A stretch of 64,000 nucleotides of DNA from Phallusia mammillata. Lineage: Eukaryota; Chordata; Ascidiacea; Phlebobranchia; Ascidiidae. The position numbers and the translations under genes are program-made. Location of the stretch: the NCBI GenBank assembly GCA_003260075.1, contig QLIY01000301.1, positions 39,754-103,753 of the forward strand, written 5' to 3'. The notes under the pieces were generated by a model. That model searched no databases and was not told the origin of the DNA. It saw only the letters and a program-made list of their open reading frames with translations. Positions 45,224 through 56,748 of this stretch are shown piece after piece. Numbering within the stretch: position 1 is the first letter of the stretch; every line of letters begins with the position of its first letter.

Positions 45224-46540
45224 CTACGTTGTCTTTGATATTTCTTCCCACATTTGTTTTAGAAGATCATTAAACTGTTGCAAAGATGCTGATGTCCTAA
45301 CACACCGAGGACCAAAATGGGTTTTGCTTGCTCTATGTCCAAGTTTGCGCAGTCTTTCAACCACTGCTGACAGCTTGGGTGGATTACCACCTTTTACACT
45401 ATGATGCTGGAAGTCAAAATAAAACAATGGTGCTGGCTGTATATCATCCAACTTAATCACAATACTTTCTTCATCAGATTTTGCCTTTTTCTCAGGAGGA
45501 CCATCCTGGTTCGATGTAGACGTCTCTGGCAACTTCAGCAACGCATTTTCTGCTAGTTCCGATTTGCAGCACACACTCTCTATCAAAAGCAGTTGAAATA
45601 TTTTTGTAAGACTCTCTGACATTTTGAAGTCTATTGCCTGATCCAATAGCTTCTGTATAAAAGTGGGATTAAAAATGCTACCTGACCACATGGGCCCAAG
45701 TTGCGTAAGAGCTGAAGTATTATTGTCCCCACACCCACACAATGGTGTTTGTTCATTTAATGGTAATGTCTGAGAACAATCTTCATTAAATGCACGTGCT
45801 TGACAGTTAAGACAATGAGACAGTGGTTGCACAAGTGGGAGACAAGGTTCAACATGTTTTGCACCCCTTAAAACATGGAACACAACAGTTACACTGTATT
45901 CTGTTACAGTACACATTTCTATAGTCACCCCTTTGCCCCATCTTCCAGCAGCTCTTAGTACATTGGCTGCAATCACTCTAACTGCCATCTCTCCCCAATA
46001 TTCACTCTTTAAAAACTTTGCCCCATAAAGTCTTAATGCAGTATCTGGTGATTTGTTGTTGAGTATTGCAATGTCCGTACTTGTTACACAAAGTAGTCCT
46101 TCGTGGTTAATAGAACGCAGGGCAGCATCAAGATAGGTTACTGCAGATCCTATTGCCTCAATGTAAATAAATTTGAATTTTCTGCTGTGCATAAGAACAT
46201 GTGGATCCTCTGCAACTATTTCCATCTGATGGACATCTTCATTCTGACCGCAGATATCATTTTGCAACTCCTTTGCCACGTTGGATGTTACTTTAATGTC
46301 CTTATTGATATGTTTAACCCATTGCAATCCTGGTAATGCAAATGCATTTATGGCATCCAAAACAGAAATTGGTCCAGCAGTTTTATCTGAAAGCAGTTTT
46401 ACACAGCAAAGTGCTATTGCTCTGCTTGTGCTTAACTCAACAATCTTTGAAACTCGTTTTGAGGTCAGTGCAGCTTCAATGGGTCCTTCAGTTTGATAGG
46501 AAACACCATGTTCAAGTACATTACCATTTATGCAGCTCAT
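45224..46540 (-). CDS. TRM1-family protein, closest to TRMT1L, intronless
   Basis: Related to eukaryotic tRNA guanine-26 N2-methyltransferases. One open frame of 438 codons. TRM1-family stretches: ALPGLQWVKHIN near the N-terminus; AVTYLDAALRSINHEGLLCV with VTSTDIAIL; YGAKFLKSEYWGEMAVRVIA; EYSVTVVFHVLRG; LGPMWSGSIFNPTFIQKLL; and near the end FDFQHHSVKGGNPPKL and RASKTHFGPRCVRTSA. The last blocks resemble TRMT1L (THFDPMGVRTDA). The usual catalytic motif DP(F/Y)GT is replaced here by EAIGSA. The N-terminal zinc-finger part of TRMT1L is missing, though upstream exons are possible. Human TRMT1L is longer (733 aa). Activity is doubtful from sequence; a binding or scaffold role is my inference. Confidence 0.8.
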   Translation of the reverse strand: MSCINGNVLEHGVSYQTEGPIEAALTSKRVSKIVELSTSRAIALCCVKLLSDKTAGPISVLDAINAFALPGLQWVKHINKDIKVTSNVAKELQNDICGQNEDVHQMEIVAEDPHVLMHSRKFKFIYIEAIGSAVTYLDAALRSINHEGLLCVTSTDIAILNNKSPDTALRLYGAKFLKSEYWGEMAVRVIAANVLRAAGRWGKGVTIEMCTVTEYSVTVVFHVLRGAKHVEPCLPLVQPLSHCLNCQARAFNEDCSQTLPLNEQTPLCGCGDNNTSALTQLGPMWSGSIFNPTFIQKLLDQAIDFKMSESLTKIFQLLLIESVCCKSELAENALLKLPETSTSNQDGPPEKKAKSDEESIVIKLDDIQPAPLFYFDFQHHSVKGGNPPKLSAVVERLRKLGHRASKTHFGPRCVRTSASLQQFNDLLKQMWEEISKTT

Positions 46541-46959
46541 ACTGTTTAGTATTTACCCTGTAAAACCATTGTTTGCTCTTTACACATCACTTTATAGAAA
46601 CATCGTTCAATTATTGCAAAGGGTTTTATGCACAGCAAAAAACACATAAAAAACATGTCAACAAATCAACTGTATTTTGTAACTAATTTGGAAAACTATT
46701 ATCAATATGACCTCATTACAGCTTTTAACTAAGTGTAACAAAAATAATGTTGAAATAAAATACCAAACCATTTCCTTAACTTACAATATTTAGTTTTGTA
46801 AAATATATTTAAAAAGGTGTTTAAAACTGTAAAGCATAACTATATTTTGAGAATTTGAATATTTGGCTCAAGCCAAACAAAAAAAAGTGAATTAAACTAC
46901 TTGTATAGATAGATAATATGGAATATGCACTTTAGGTGTTACAAAACAGTCTGACAATT
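46541..46959. other. AT-rich spacer, no gene seen
   Basis: About 420 bases between the start of the TRMT1-like gene and the stop of BOLA2, on the same strand. Probably holds the BOLA2 3' untranslated region and the next promoter. No structure recognised. Confidence 0.6.
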
Positions 46960-47211
46960 TCATCTTTTAGACCAAGCTTCTGGTGTGTATGTCTTTTGTG
47001 TAAAAGCGTGAATGTTTTCCATTTCCTTGCTCAGAGCAGTGTTCACCATTCGTTGTTGTTGCAAACGTGATTTTCCAACGAACTTCGATGACACAATAAT
47101 TGCGTTAAAACTTGTCCCGCACATACTCGGCGATATATCTTCGACTTCAACGTGCTCTGCTTCTAGGTCTTTAGTCAGTTTATTCTTTAGATCATCTGCA
47201 GTGAACGTCAT
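46960..47211 (-). CDS. BOLA2: BolA-like protein 2
   Basis: Cytosolic partner of monothiol glutaredoxin 3 (GLRX3) in handling [2Fe-2S] clusters. Single exon, 83 aa; family members are 80-90 aa. Shows LEAEHVEVEDISPSMCG with the ligand cysteine, then FNAIIVSSKFVGKSRLQQQ, the RMVNTALSKEM helix, and the invariant histidine in NIHAFTQKTYTPEAW. All key residues are present. The start at 47211 fits the family length. Confidence 0.93.
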   Translation of the reverse strand: MTFTADDLKNKLTKDLEAEHVEVEDISPSMCGTSFNAIIVSSKFVGKSRLQQQRMVNTALSKEMENIHAFTQKTYTPEAWSKR

Positions 47212-47641
47212 GTTTTTTTGCTGTGAGTTGTTAAAAACTAAACCAAAGTTTTAACTTTTATACAAACAAGTTTTGGAATTATCTGGTATGTATATTTTTT
47301 ACTTTTTTCCGATCACAACAAATAGACCACGTGGGTTACCATTTACGCATGACTGATTTATCATGGAGATGGTTTCGTATGCTTCTATTTCAGAGCTAAT
47401 TTGCTCAACACCTCGAAGAGATGAATAGATTAAAATAAACTCTATTATCAATTGTTTAAGAGCTTCTCTTTCTGTTTATTAGTTTTTATTTCTCTTGAAC
47501 GTTCTTGTAAATTTAAAAAAACTAAACTTAAACTTGACTTTTTTTCTGAAAAAGCTTTTGTCGTATAATTTGTGCATGTTGCTAAAAAAGTAGTTCCATA
47601 GGGTATGATTTTGCATAAAGGAGTATATTGTGGCAATAACG

Positions 47642-48455
47642 TCAGTATAAAGTTGAAAAATCATTGCTTTTGGGTTTCTTGATCTTCTCCAAGTTTTTTA
47701 TAACAAGATCGTGTATGGACGAGTACGAATTTCTGATTTGTGTCAAAATCATTCTTAAGTTGACAAACTGACGTTCGTCCATTTCTAAAAGAGACCTTTC
47801 GTAGTCCTTAACTTCGGGATGTTTTAGAATTCTGGATGCAATCTATCAAATAAAACAAAAAAAAACTTTATTACTTAGATGGCCGTGCCAATGAAAATGT
47901 TACAGATGAACTGCGTTTTCATTCAAACCTTTGCTCGGCTCGCGAAATAGGTGAAAATTTCGCCAAGAAAAGAAGTAGCCTCACATTCAACGGATCTAAT
48001 TTCTATAACTGCCTCTTCTTGTACGGAAACGCCAAAATTATTTCCGTCTTCTATTTGAGGCAAGAGCAAAGTGACCTAAAGTTTAAAAATGTATTTTTTT
48101 TGACGATTTCAAAAAAGTAATAGTAATGATAATGCCGAATTTTTAATTTTACCCAAAGTCTAAGGACACTACAGGATTGCATCAATGATGTCACTTCCTC
48201 TCGAATTACTTCGATTGAGTTCATTATTTCTTCATTTATTGCTACGCTGGTTTCGTTTTCTGTTGGTTTTCCGTCCCGTTTTTGAGTTTTGATACACTGC
48301 TTGCAACATTCGCGCACTTTAGGCAAATTAATCAGATCGAAAGTCGGGTTTTTTAACAGTTTGTCCAAGTTTTCTACTTTTTCCGGAAAAACTCGCTCCA
48401 CCAAATCTTCCGCTTCAGTTGACATAGAATTTTTAAAATCGCCAATGAAATCCAT
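47642..48455 (-). CDS. PSME3: Proteasome activator PA28-gamma-like subunit
   Basis: Forms the heptameric 11S cap that opens the 20S proteasome. Three exons: 48153-48455, 47929-48075, 47642-47842, totalling 651 nt (216 aa; human 254 aa, the difference lying mainly in the short central linker). Shows MSTEAEDLVERVFPEKVENL near the start, CSVLRLW at the exon 1 border, LLLPQIEDGNNFGVSVQEE (human LLIPRIEDGNNFGVSIQEE), YFASRAKIASRILKHPEV, and the end STLY (human ETLY). The gamma form is favoured over alpha/beta by that tail and by the ancestral position of PSME3. Confidence 0.93.
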
Positions 48456-49397
48456 TTCTTAGTCACTCCGAATTAAGATCTTTTGGCAAACTTCTTTCAA
48501 AATTATTGATAAAATATAATTTTATTGATTTCACGGTCTGGTGGAAATTGATTATGACGTCACTAGTATCTTTGTTACGCAAAATTTGGAATTCCCCGAA
48601 TGTGAGTTTGTGTAACAAGTTGGGAATTTCCGTTTTGTTGTGATTTTCCTTTTTTTCTTACCTGTATGCTTCCGTATGGAAAGTTTCTCTTTGTCACAAT
48701 CGTCAACACCCGAAAAGTTTCCAAACTTCTGTTGCGTTATGGTTTGTTGTAGGTTAAAAGATGAAAGATTTAATTATGTATTTGTTGGGGACTGAGAAAT
48801 GGGGACCACCTCAAGCGTTTTTAATGAGTAACGTTGTGTCAAAATAGACCATTTATTACGGGTATGGGTTGCTGTAAGGTTTGATTGAGTTGTAGCATTT
48901 GTAAATGAGAAATTTGGTGTGTCTAATCTAAATTGACAATTAAAAGAGATAAGGACAAAAATGTAAGGACTATGAGAAATCATTTATTTAGATTGTTTTT
49001 TTTTTGCAAAATATAACTTGTGTTTAAATGTACTATTTTGGGTCTGTTAGTAAAGGTTTAAGCAGTGGTGGGATTCAAATATTTTTTATCACAAAAGCCA
49101 TATTTTTCAGCCGGTTTTGTTACAAAAAGTCCTTTGACAGTAACCATTAATGCTAACCGGTTCACTGATCTCATAAAATTTCGTGAGGCGGTTCTATAGA
49201 ACTGGTGTGAACGGACTGAATCCCACCACTGGTTATAGGGTATGTTTCAAGCAGAATTTACTTTTGTTATTTGTTTGTTTATAGATAGTGAAAAAATTTC
49301 GTGTGACTAAAAGCATGGGTTCAACTCATTCATTTTGCTGTATTTGAGCTTTCGGGACAAAAATAAACACTTACTTCCAAAGACAAAAAGCTGCAAG
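48456..49397. other. Divergent spacer between PSME3 and the IRAK4-like gene
   Basis: About 940 bases holding the promoters of both genes and one MITE. No additional gene recognised; the open frame at 48774-48983 has no domain features. Confidence 0.55.
49063..49231. mobile_element. Short hAT-like MITE, 'CCGGTT' family, complete
   Basis: Ends CAGTGGTGGGATTCA and TGAATCCCACCACTG, 169 bases, with the same AACCGG interior as the copies near 13.8 kb. It sits in the promoter interval of the IRAK4-like gene. Confidence 0.72.
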
Positions 49398-52300
49398 ATG
49401 ATGTTGTCAAGACAACCAAATCAGATAACACCACAGACATATATTCGTAAACTGCCATATTCCATCATGAGAAGCATTGCATCAGCCTTGGACTTGCCAG
49501 GTACGGCCACTAACTGGAAAGACTTTGCCCAAAAAATTCCAAGAGGAATTGGAATTGCTGAGTCAAAGTACACTGCACATCAAATGAGGTTTGTTTTGTT
49601 GTTTTTCCTTGTTTGTCACCTGATGCAGAGCTTGCTTGTACATTCAAGTTATGTGTTTTTATTCAGACTTGGTCACATGTTTTAGTTTTTGAAAAAGCAG
49701 CTTGTTTCACTACTCTGCCTAACTTAAGGGTTGGTTAAGTTAAAGTTGGGGACACTCTTCTGTAAAATAATCAACACCATATGTAAAGGTTGAGTTAAGT
49801 TCATATCGCCGGGCAAAAAGCGCAACAGCACAATGGCGCTAAAATTTTCACCAAGCCGGAAATAGCTGCACTATGTTAAGATGTTAAAAATCGCGACAAA
49901 GTTGAGGGCACAATTAGTGGATACATATTAGCGCTGTAGCTAAACCGTTCGTATTTTTTATGTTTAGAGTGTTTGAAGCAATTTTAAATAAAGGCAACAG
50001 CCCAACCCTTGCTATTATGGATGACTGGTCAACTTCAAATGCAACTGTTCAAGTAAGTTTATTGTTACTTTTACAACAGAAAGATCTGTAAATGATACAG
50101 TATAATCTTGGTATAAAATAAACATAATATATGTTGTTTCTCATATGCTTTATCATACAGGATCTTTTGGATGTACTGCATTCTCTTGAGCTCTACAGTC
50201 TGATCCAAATGCTTGAAGGAGTGATTCAGAGACCCCCTGATTACCAAACAATTGTTGGACAACCCTCCCATATGCCATCCACTGCGCAATCTATAAACAG
50301 ACCCAGCATGTACCCTATACAAGCACAGCCTTATTACTCACAGTTTAGACCTGCTTCTATGTCTAACTTACAAACGCCGTCGTATATGGCCCAGCCATCA
50401 TATCAACGTCCAATTGAAGCTCAATCCTTTTCAATATCTCCAATGCCTCCATCAATACCAGAGCGCAGGCCTGTGTACCAAAGACAGCCAACGGAACATG
50501 AATCTTTGCCTGTGCTGTCATTACCTATTGAGAATTTGCAGTTGGATGGAAGTGGTATGTCGTTATGGATTGCTTGAAAAAATATCTTTGAAAGCACACA
50601 TTTTCATTTTTCATCTTTAAAGAAAGTGTGTAGTTGTGGTATTTGTGGGTCCCCTTCCCTGACAAACAGCAATGGTCGGTACTGAGTACTCGGATTCCGG
50701 CTTGTCTCGGCCCATCCCTAGAAATAGTAAAAACCCTTTGATTGTGCATTGTATTTTATGTTCACTACTTTCAGCAAGCTCAATATCAATCATTTTAATC
50801 AAATCCTGAATTATTATGTTTTTTTTCTTTTTAGCAACTTCCTACCCATATAGCAAACTATGCGAATTAACTTCAAATTTCAGTGATGACTTGAAACTGG
50901 GTGAAGGTGCATTTGGTTCAGTTTTTAAAGGAAAACTAAGTTGTCCAGCCCAGGTGTGTACATAAAGAAAAGTGATCATGCTAAAATTTTACTTTTTGAT
51001 CACTTAAAGAACCAAAACATTTTTGTGTGGACGGTTGTGCAAAATAAAATGTAGTCTTAAAAAGTTAAAGATCAACTATATTAGGCTCAAAAAATTAGAG
51101 GACACAAATGGTAACATTTACAGTGTTAACAATTGTAAACAAATACTACAAATGGGGGGGGGGATTAAAGATCAACTATATTAGGCTCAAAAAATTATGG
51201 GATTAAAATGGTAACATTTACAGTGTTAACAATTGTAAACAAATACTACAAATGTGATATCAAGCTACTACAAAAAATTATTTGAATTTTTTATTTTTTT
51301 GTAAATGTGTTAAACTTATGTGTGTGTTTTTATGTGCTCCAGACAAAGGGAGGAAAATGCACTGAGACAACAGAGGTTGCAATAAAGCGATTAAAACTTG
51401 ACACACCAGAATTTGCTCAAGCTATTTTGGAACAGTTTAAGAAAGAAGTTCATCTTATATCTGAGTAAGTGAACAATCTTCCAGCAAGCAATGTTTACTT
51501 GACACACTGTTAAAGTATAAAAGCACCTCCGTTGGATGATAATAAATAATTTTTCACTAAATACTTTAATGCGGTCCGGTAAACTTTCAAAACAAATTTT
51601 GCGGACCGGTGGACTTTTCAAATAATCCCAAAATGCAATCACTACAAAAATATGTAATTAAAAAAAATATGAAAAAATAAATTTAATAAGAAGTTTGCTT
51701 CTGTCTGGTTGATATCATACGTGTTAAACGCGGTTCTAATGAAGTTTCTGGTGAAGTAGAGCGTTGACTTCCACACGATTTCTCAACCTTCAACATCTTG
51801 CATTTTGCAATTGAGATATAAAATTGTAATATATTTGGCGGACCGGCAGGAAAGTTGACGGGGACCGGCGGTTGGGAACCACTGCTTTAATCTGAAATAT
51901 ATTAAGATTTTTTCACAGTTATCTCATTAGTTTATGTGGCCTTGCTTGTAGTACATATGTTGTTTGTAGAAAATAACCTTGTAAAATGAGTTCTTATTAA
52001 TTTTAGTCTTCAACATGACAACATCCTTCCACTGATGGGATATTCTTGTGATGGGCCAGAACTATGTTTAGTTTACGAATTCATGTACAACGATTCTCTC
52101 AGTTCTAACTTGGATGCTTGCAGGTTAAAAACTACTTTACTTGTTAATGCCTAAGGAAAATATTGTAAGTTCAGTAGCTGAGAATTTGAGAATATGTATG
52201 TATATCACCAAAGGCATTGTTAGACAACTAAAGAAAGGTGATTTTGATTATTTCTGCTCTCTTTTGTAGGAGCATCTAATAGCAGGGACCTATTAATCCA

Positions 52301-55300
52301 TTTGAATAGTCAGTGTTCCTTAATTCAAATACCAAAACTGACATGAGTATGTGAATGGATTTGGTGCATCCACACCTGCACAATGACGAACAAAAAATTA
52401 CTCTTTTTGCTTGAAATTTTAATTGAGCCTGCAAACAGTTATGCTGGGTCAAAAAATAACTCAAAACTTTGGTCCCATTTAAAGCAGTTGCCCAATACTG
52501 GAGACTGGGTGGATGGCATTTAATTAAAGACCACACACTTAAATAATCCTACTTCTTAAATTGCTTCAATACTAAGACCTTCTGGCCCCTTTTTTTTTCT
52601 TCTTGATGTTCTAACCACATGCCTTACCCAAGTAAAAAAATTATTGTTTATACCCTTTCAAATTGGAAGTACTTATATTGTGTGTTTTTAGGAATGGGAT
52701 GAAAATACGGGGGGGGGGCTTTTTTTTCTTCTTGATGTTCTAACCACATGCCTTACCCTAGTAACAAAAGTTATTGTTTATACCCTTTCCAATTGGAAGT
52801 ACTTATATTGTGTGTTTTTAGGAATGGGATGAAAATACTGACAGTGTCGCAGCGATTAGAGATTGGACGCGGCAGTGCAGCTGGAATTGCTTACATGCAT
52901 GACAAAGTTGTTATCCACCGTGATATCAAAAGGTACAAATTATTAAATATTTTATCACAAGCTTTTGATTTGGCTATTTTGGCTATGGTGGCATTAGCAC
53001 CGAGCCGTTATTTTCCTCACTAAACTTATGAAGATCCGTGTATAGTGTTACAAAACTGTTCAAATTCTTTGTTAGTTCCAACATTTTATTGGACTCGAAC
53101 ATGCAGCCTCGAATCAGCGACTTTGGTCTCATCCGATCTACAAGTAATACACAGACGAGTCGTACAAGCACCAACACCGCTCATCCAATAGGCACTTGGG
53201 TTTATATGTCACCTGAAGCTTGCAAAGGCACCGTCTCCTACGCTATGGACGTGTACAGTTTCGGAGTGGTAAGTGTAACGTACAATTGATAAAATAAATA
53301 CATGTGTTCTAGCCAAGTACCTTCCCGTCTTCTGTTTTCGATGCAAGAGGTTAGACGTTAGATGAACCTGATGGGTTGGACTAAATTAAATACTGCTTAA
53401 AAAACAGATGTTATAACGGGATTGCAATAAAAAGAGGCAACTCTACAATTGAATTATTGTGAAATAACGCATTCTGCATGTGCCCACCCACCTAGGATAT
53501 AAATGAAACAAATATGTTTTGAGATGCTTGTACTATACGAGTAGAAATGACATTGTTTTCGAGCTGAGCCAGAACCGGAGTACTCCGTAGGCTACCAGGC
53601 ATCGTTGTTTTAGAATTAGATGCTCTGTGCTAGGCCGAGCAGTTGCACAAACTGACCCGAGCATTAAAGTTATATGTTCATGCCCTGCTAATATACGAAG
53701 CTAATGTTTTGAAAGGGTATCCAAAAACAAAATTGACCATTTTCTTAAATGCGTTATTAGATAGGGAAACGCGTACTTCTAGGTTCTAGGGTGTATACAG
53801 CTTATTACACCGCTGGTGGACAAAACTAGCGCGGAATAAGAAATGTATGTGACATCACAGTGCACCGAGCGTGCTCGGCCGGGCACCGAGCATTAACTTA
53901 AGATGCTCGGTGATCAACCAAACAGAACATTTGCTGTTTTAGCTCATCCCTACATAAAAAACGGTATACAAAATAGAAACCTTTGAACACAAATTTTGAG
54001 TGAAATATAGTTACGACATAACCGTATTTAAAACGCGTCTGCCAACAAACAAGATAAACTGTATTTGAAACTTCTTGTAACGCGTTGCAAACAAAGGGAA
54101 TATATCTGTTCTTTCGTTTACTTTTTATTGCATACGCCCTCTAAGATTTTTATCCTAAAATCTCCCTTTGTGACTTTAATTTAAACACCCTTGGTTAAGT
54201 ACTACTGTTGTGGACTAATTTGTTTTTTAATTAAACCACCTCTCTTTATTTCCATTATGAGGGGGGGAACTTTTGAACCAAATATTTGCACTTTACAGGT
54301 TTTACTTGAACTGCTTACGGGGGAAGCTGTAGTGGAGGGGGGGGGGATACTGTTGTGGACGAATTTGTTTTTTAATTAAACCACCTCTCTTTATTTTTTA
54401 ATTAAACCACCTCTCTTTAAAAAACTTTTGAACCAAATATTTACACTTTACAGGTTTTACTTGAACTGCTTACGGGGGAAGCTGTAGTGGATGAAAGTCG
54501 CAATCCTTCACATCTCACAATGTATGTTGAAGAAAGTGTGGAGAACGACGAAAGGGCGATCGAGTCATTCTTTGATCAGCACGCGGGGATTTGGAAGCCA
54601 GGTGTCGGCGAACAGCTGTATGAACTTTCGAACGAATGCCTCGAGTACAAGAGGACGAAACGACCCATAATGAAGAAGGTTTGTTTGTAGGAGCAATTGA
54701 TTGAAAATGAAGCGGCATAACTTTATATAATTGTCTGTAACATAGCAAAAAATATGAGTTGCTATATTAGTACCCTGTACAAGCAAGGCTTAACAAACGT
54801 ATTATGACCGAAAAAAGAAACATTTTTTTACCGATTTAGTTTTGTATGTTTCTGTGCATATTCGGTCTTTGGGTTGCATTTACCTAAAACGATAGTTATG
54901 GACTTTTAGGACTCGTTTAGGGACCTGCAGCCCATTGTTGCGGACCACGGTATTAAACTCAGCGTGGTGTTGTTGTATGGCCAGGTAGCAAAATGTTAAG
55001 TTTTTCGTACTGGTGTAGAAATTGGGCTTAGAACGATTTTGTGATTGAAAGTGTGTCTTGCCTAAACCGTTTATACATATACTGAGGCTTGATTCATGTT
55101 TCTGCTGTATTGTTGACTAATGGTGTGTGCCGGAACATTACATGAGTTTCAATCAAATCATTTCAAAGTTTTCAATCAATCAATCAATCATCAATCAGAA
55201 GTTCAATCATTACACATCACAACAATATTCATTATGTTGTTGCCAACAGCGAAAAAAGGGACAAACAAATAACAGAAATCAAGATATATGAGGCAGAAAG

Positions 55301-55908
55301 ACGGTCAACCTGGTCAAAGAAAAACGATGAAAAAACAAATATTATTTTTAAGCGTTAAAATGGGGGGGGGGAAGGACGAAACGACCCATAATGAAAAAGG
55401 TTTGTTTGTGTGAGCAACACAGATCCATAGAAGCAATTGATTAAAAAATGGCATGAATTTGTCTGTAAGAAAGATAAATAAAGACTTCGGTTAATCCGGA
55501 CCCGTTTGGGGGGGGGGGTTAAGCTCAAAACGATTTTGTAATGGGAATTGTGTTTTGCGTAAACCGTTACTGAGGCTTGATTCTAATCGCTGCTGTATTG
55601 TTGACTAATGATGTGTGCCGGAACATTTGACGAATTAAGTCCTCTGCTTGGGAAAGAAAACATCAGAAAATGGGAAGTTCAATCATTCAACTTCATAACA
55701 GAATTCATTATGTTGTTGCCAAACAGCAAAAAGAACAAACAACTGACAGAAATCAAGATATATGAGGCAGAAAGACGGTCAACCTGTTCAAAGAAAAACG
55801 ATGAAAAAACAAATATTATTTTTAAGCGTTAAAATAATCGTTGTTGTTTGTTTGCAGGTTCTTGCAAGGCTGGAAGAGCTATGCGCTATGGTACAAGTAC
55901 CATCATGA
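49398..55908 (+). CDS. IRAK4-like death-domain protein kinase
   Basis: Toll/IL-1 receptor signalling kinase that would act downstream of MyD88. Ten exons: 49398-49588, 49968-50052, 50161-50554, 50835-50953, 51343-51464, 52007-52123, 52822-52932, 53076-53268, 54454-54678, 55858-55908, totalling 1608 nt (535 aa). The death domain spans about residues 8-100 (TPQTYIRKLPYSIMRSI, NKGNSPTLAIMDDW, DLLDVLHSLELY). A Pro/Ser/Tyr-rich linker follows. The kinase has GEGAFGSVFKG, VAIKRL, a tyrosine gatekeeper in CLVYEFM as in IRAKs, HRDIKSSNILLD, DFGLIRS, and GTWVYMSPEA. Catalytic Lys, Asp and DFG are intact. Alternative methionine codons at 49335 and 49401 exist. IRAK4 is favoured over IRAK1 by the motif pattern and short C-terminus. 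Confidence 0.9.
51540..51888. repeat. Probable degraded MITE in an IRAK4-like intron
   Basis: Right end GGTTGGGAACCACTG is typical of the hAT MITEs here. CTTTAAT occurs at both borders. The interior has repeated GCGGACCGG, but the left end is not recognisable. Confidence 0.45.
53340..53515. repeat. Dispersed SINE-like repeat, copy 1
   Basis: Shares ordered blocks with 61100-61325: GATGGGT(T/C), ACTAAATT, a stretch with GCAATAAAA, TAACGCATT, CCCACC and GATA(T)AAATGAAAC. The copy at 61.1 kb has a weak tRNA-like head (GTCGCCAAGATGGTCGAGTG). Lies in an IRAK4-like intron. Confidence 0.5.
54300..54338 (+). repeat. Truncated copy of IRAK4-like exon 9
   Basis: Starts after the same CTTTACAG acceptor and encodes VLLELLTGEAVV before a G run at 54338. 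The complete exon is at 54454. Confidence 0.75.
54910..54984 (+). other. Candidate in-frame cassette exon of the IRAK4-like gene
   Basis: Exactly 75 nt bounded by a TTTTAG acceptor and a CAG/GTAGCA donor. Open in the frame of the flanking exons and phase 0 at both ends. It would insert 25 residues (DSFRDLQPIVADHG, then IKLSVVLLYGQ) between the kinase C-lobe and the last exon. No homology recognised, so it may be chance. Confidence 0.3.
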
Positions 55909-56683
55909 GATTGTAGGACTTGGTGGTCTTCGTATCAAAGCCGTTGGGTGGCGCTACCGAGAAGACACAGAACTACAGAATTCAAAACGCCAGGCATACA
56001 CACAGTGATTAAAAATTGACAATAGGGGGGGGGGCAGACTGGAAGAGCTATGCGCTATGGTACAATTGCCAGCATGAGATTGTAGGACTTGGTGGTCTTC
56101 ATAGTATGAAGCATAGCCGTTGGGTGGCGCTACCGAGAAGACACGGAACTATAGAATTCAAAACGCCAGGCATACACACAGTGATTAAAAATTGACAATA
56201 GTCACATAACCCAAAATCAACTCCATGGTATTTGCCAAAATAATATGTTTTGTAAGTTGATAGTAGAGGACATAGTCTGCGGCGTTCTTTTAATCATGGT
56301 ACACATTGTTGTAGGTCTATTCTTGACACTTCTGGACAAAATATTTTATCTATTACCTAATACAGTATCGTTGCACTTTTTGTGAACTTTCTTTACTATT
56401 TTTTTTGCTTTTAGGTCTGTGTTGCGCTGTCTATAAATTGTTTCAAAACTGCCTTGGTTTATTGAAACCTAAATACACAATGGGGGGGGGGTAATAAGTC
56501 TGTGTTGCGCTGTCTGTAAATTGTTTCAAAACTGCCTTGGTTTATTGAAACCTAAATACACAATTGTCATTGCAAAAGTCACAAATCGTAATTTAAAAAC
56601 ATCTTGTTGCCGATAAACGTTTTAGACTGCGTTTGTTCTTTGGTAAAAGCCGTAAATTTTTTGGAAACATTTTTTCTCTGTTT

Positions 56684-56689
56684 TTTATT
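56684..56689 (-). terminator. Polyadenylation signal of the Cys-rich gene
   Basis: AATAAA on the minus strand, 60 bases beyond the stop codon at 56749. Supports the reading of 56749-57281 as a genuine terminal exon. Confidence 0.45.
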
Positions 56690-56748
56690 ATTAAATGCGA
56701 AAAATAAAAAAATAAAAAATAAAATACACATAAATCACAAAATCGCCC

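Noticed and set aside
55170..55200. CAAT tetranucleotide repeat
   Set aside because: Only about four to five units, an ordinary microsatellite in an intron.
55608..55832. 74-codon open frame in the last IRAK4-like intron
   Set aside because: No acceptor or donor in suitable positions, no family, and a second copy at about 55110-55360 is not open.
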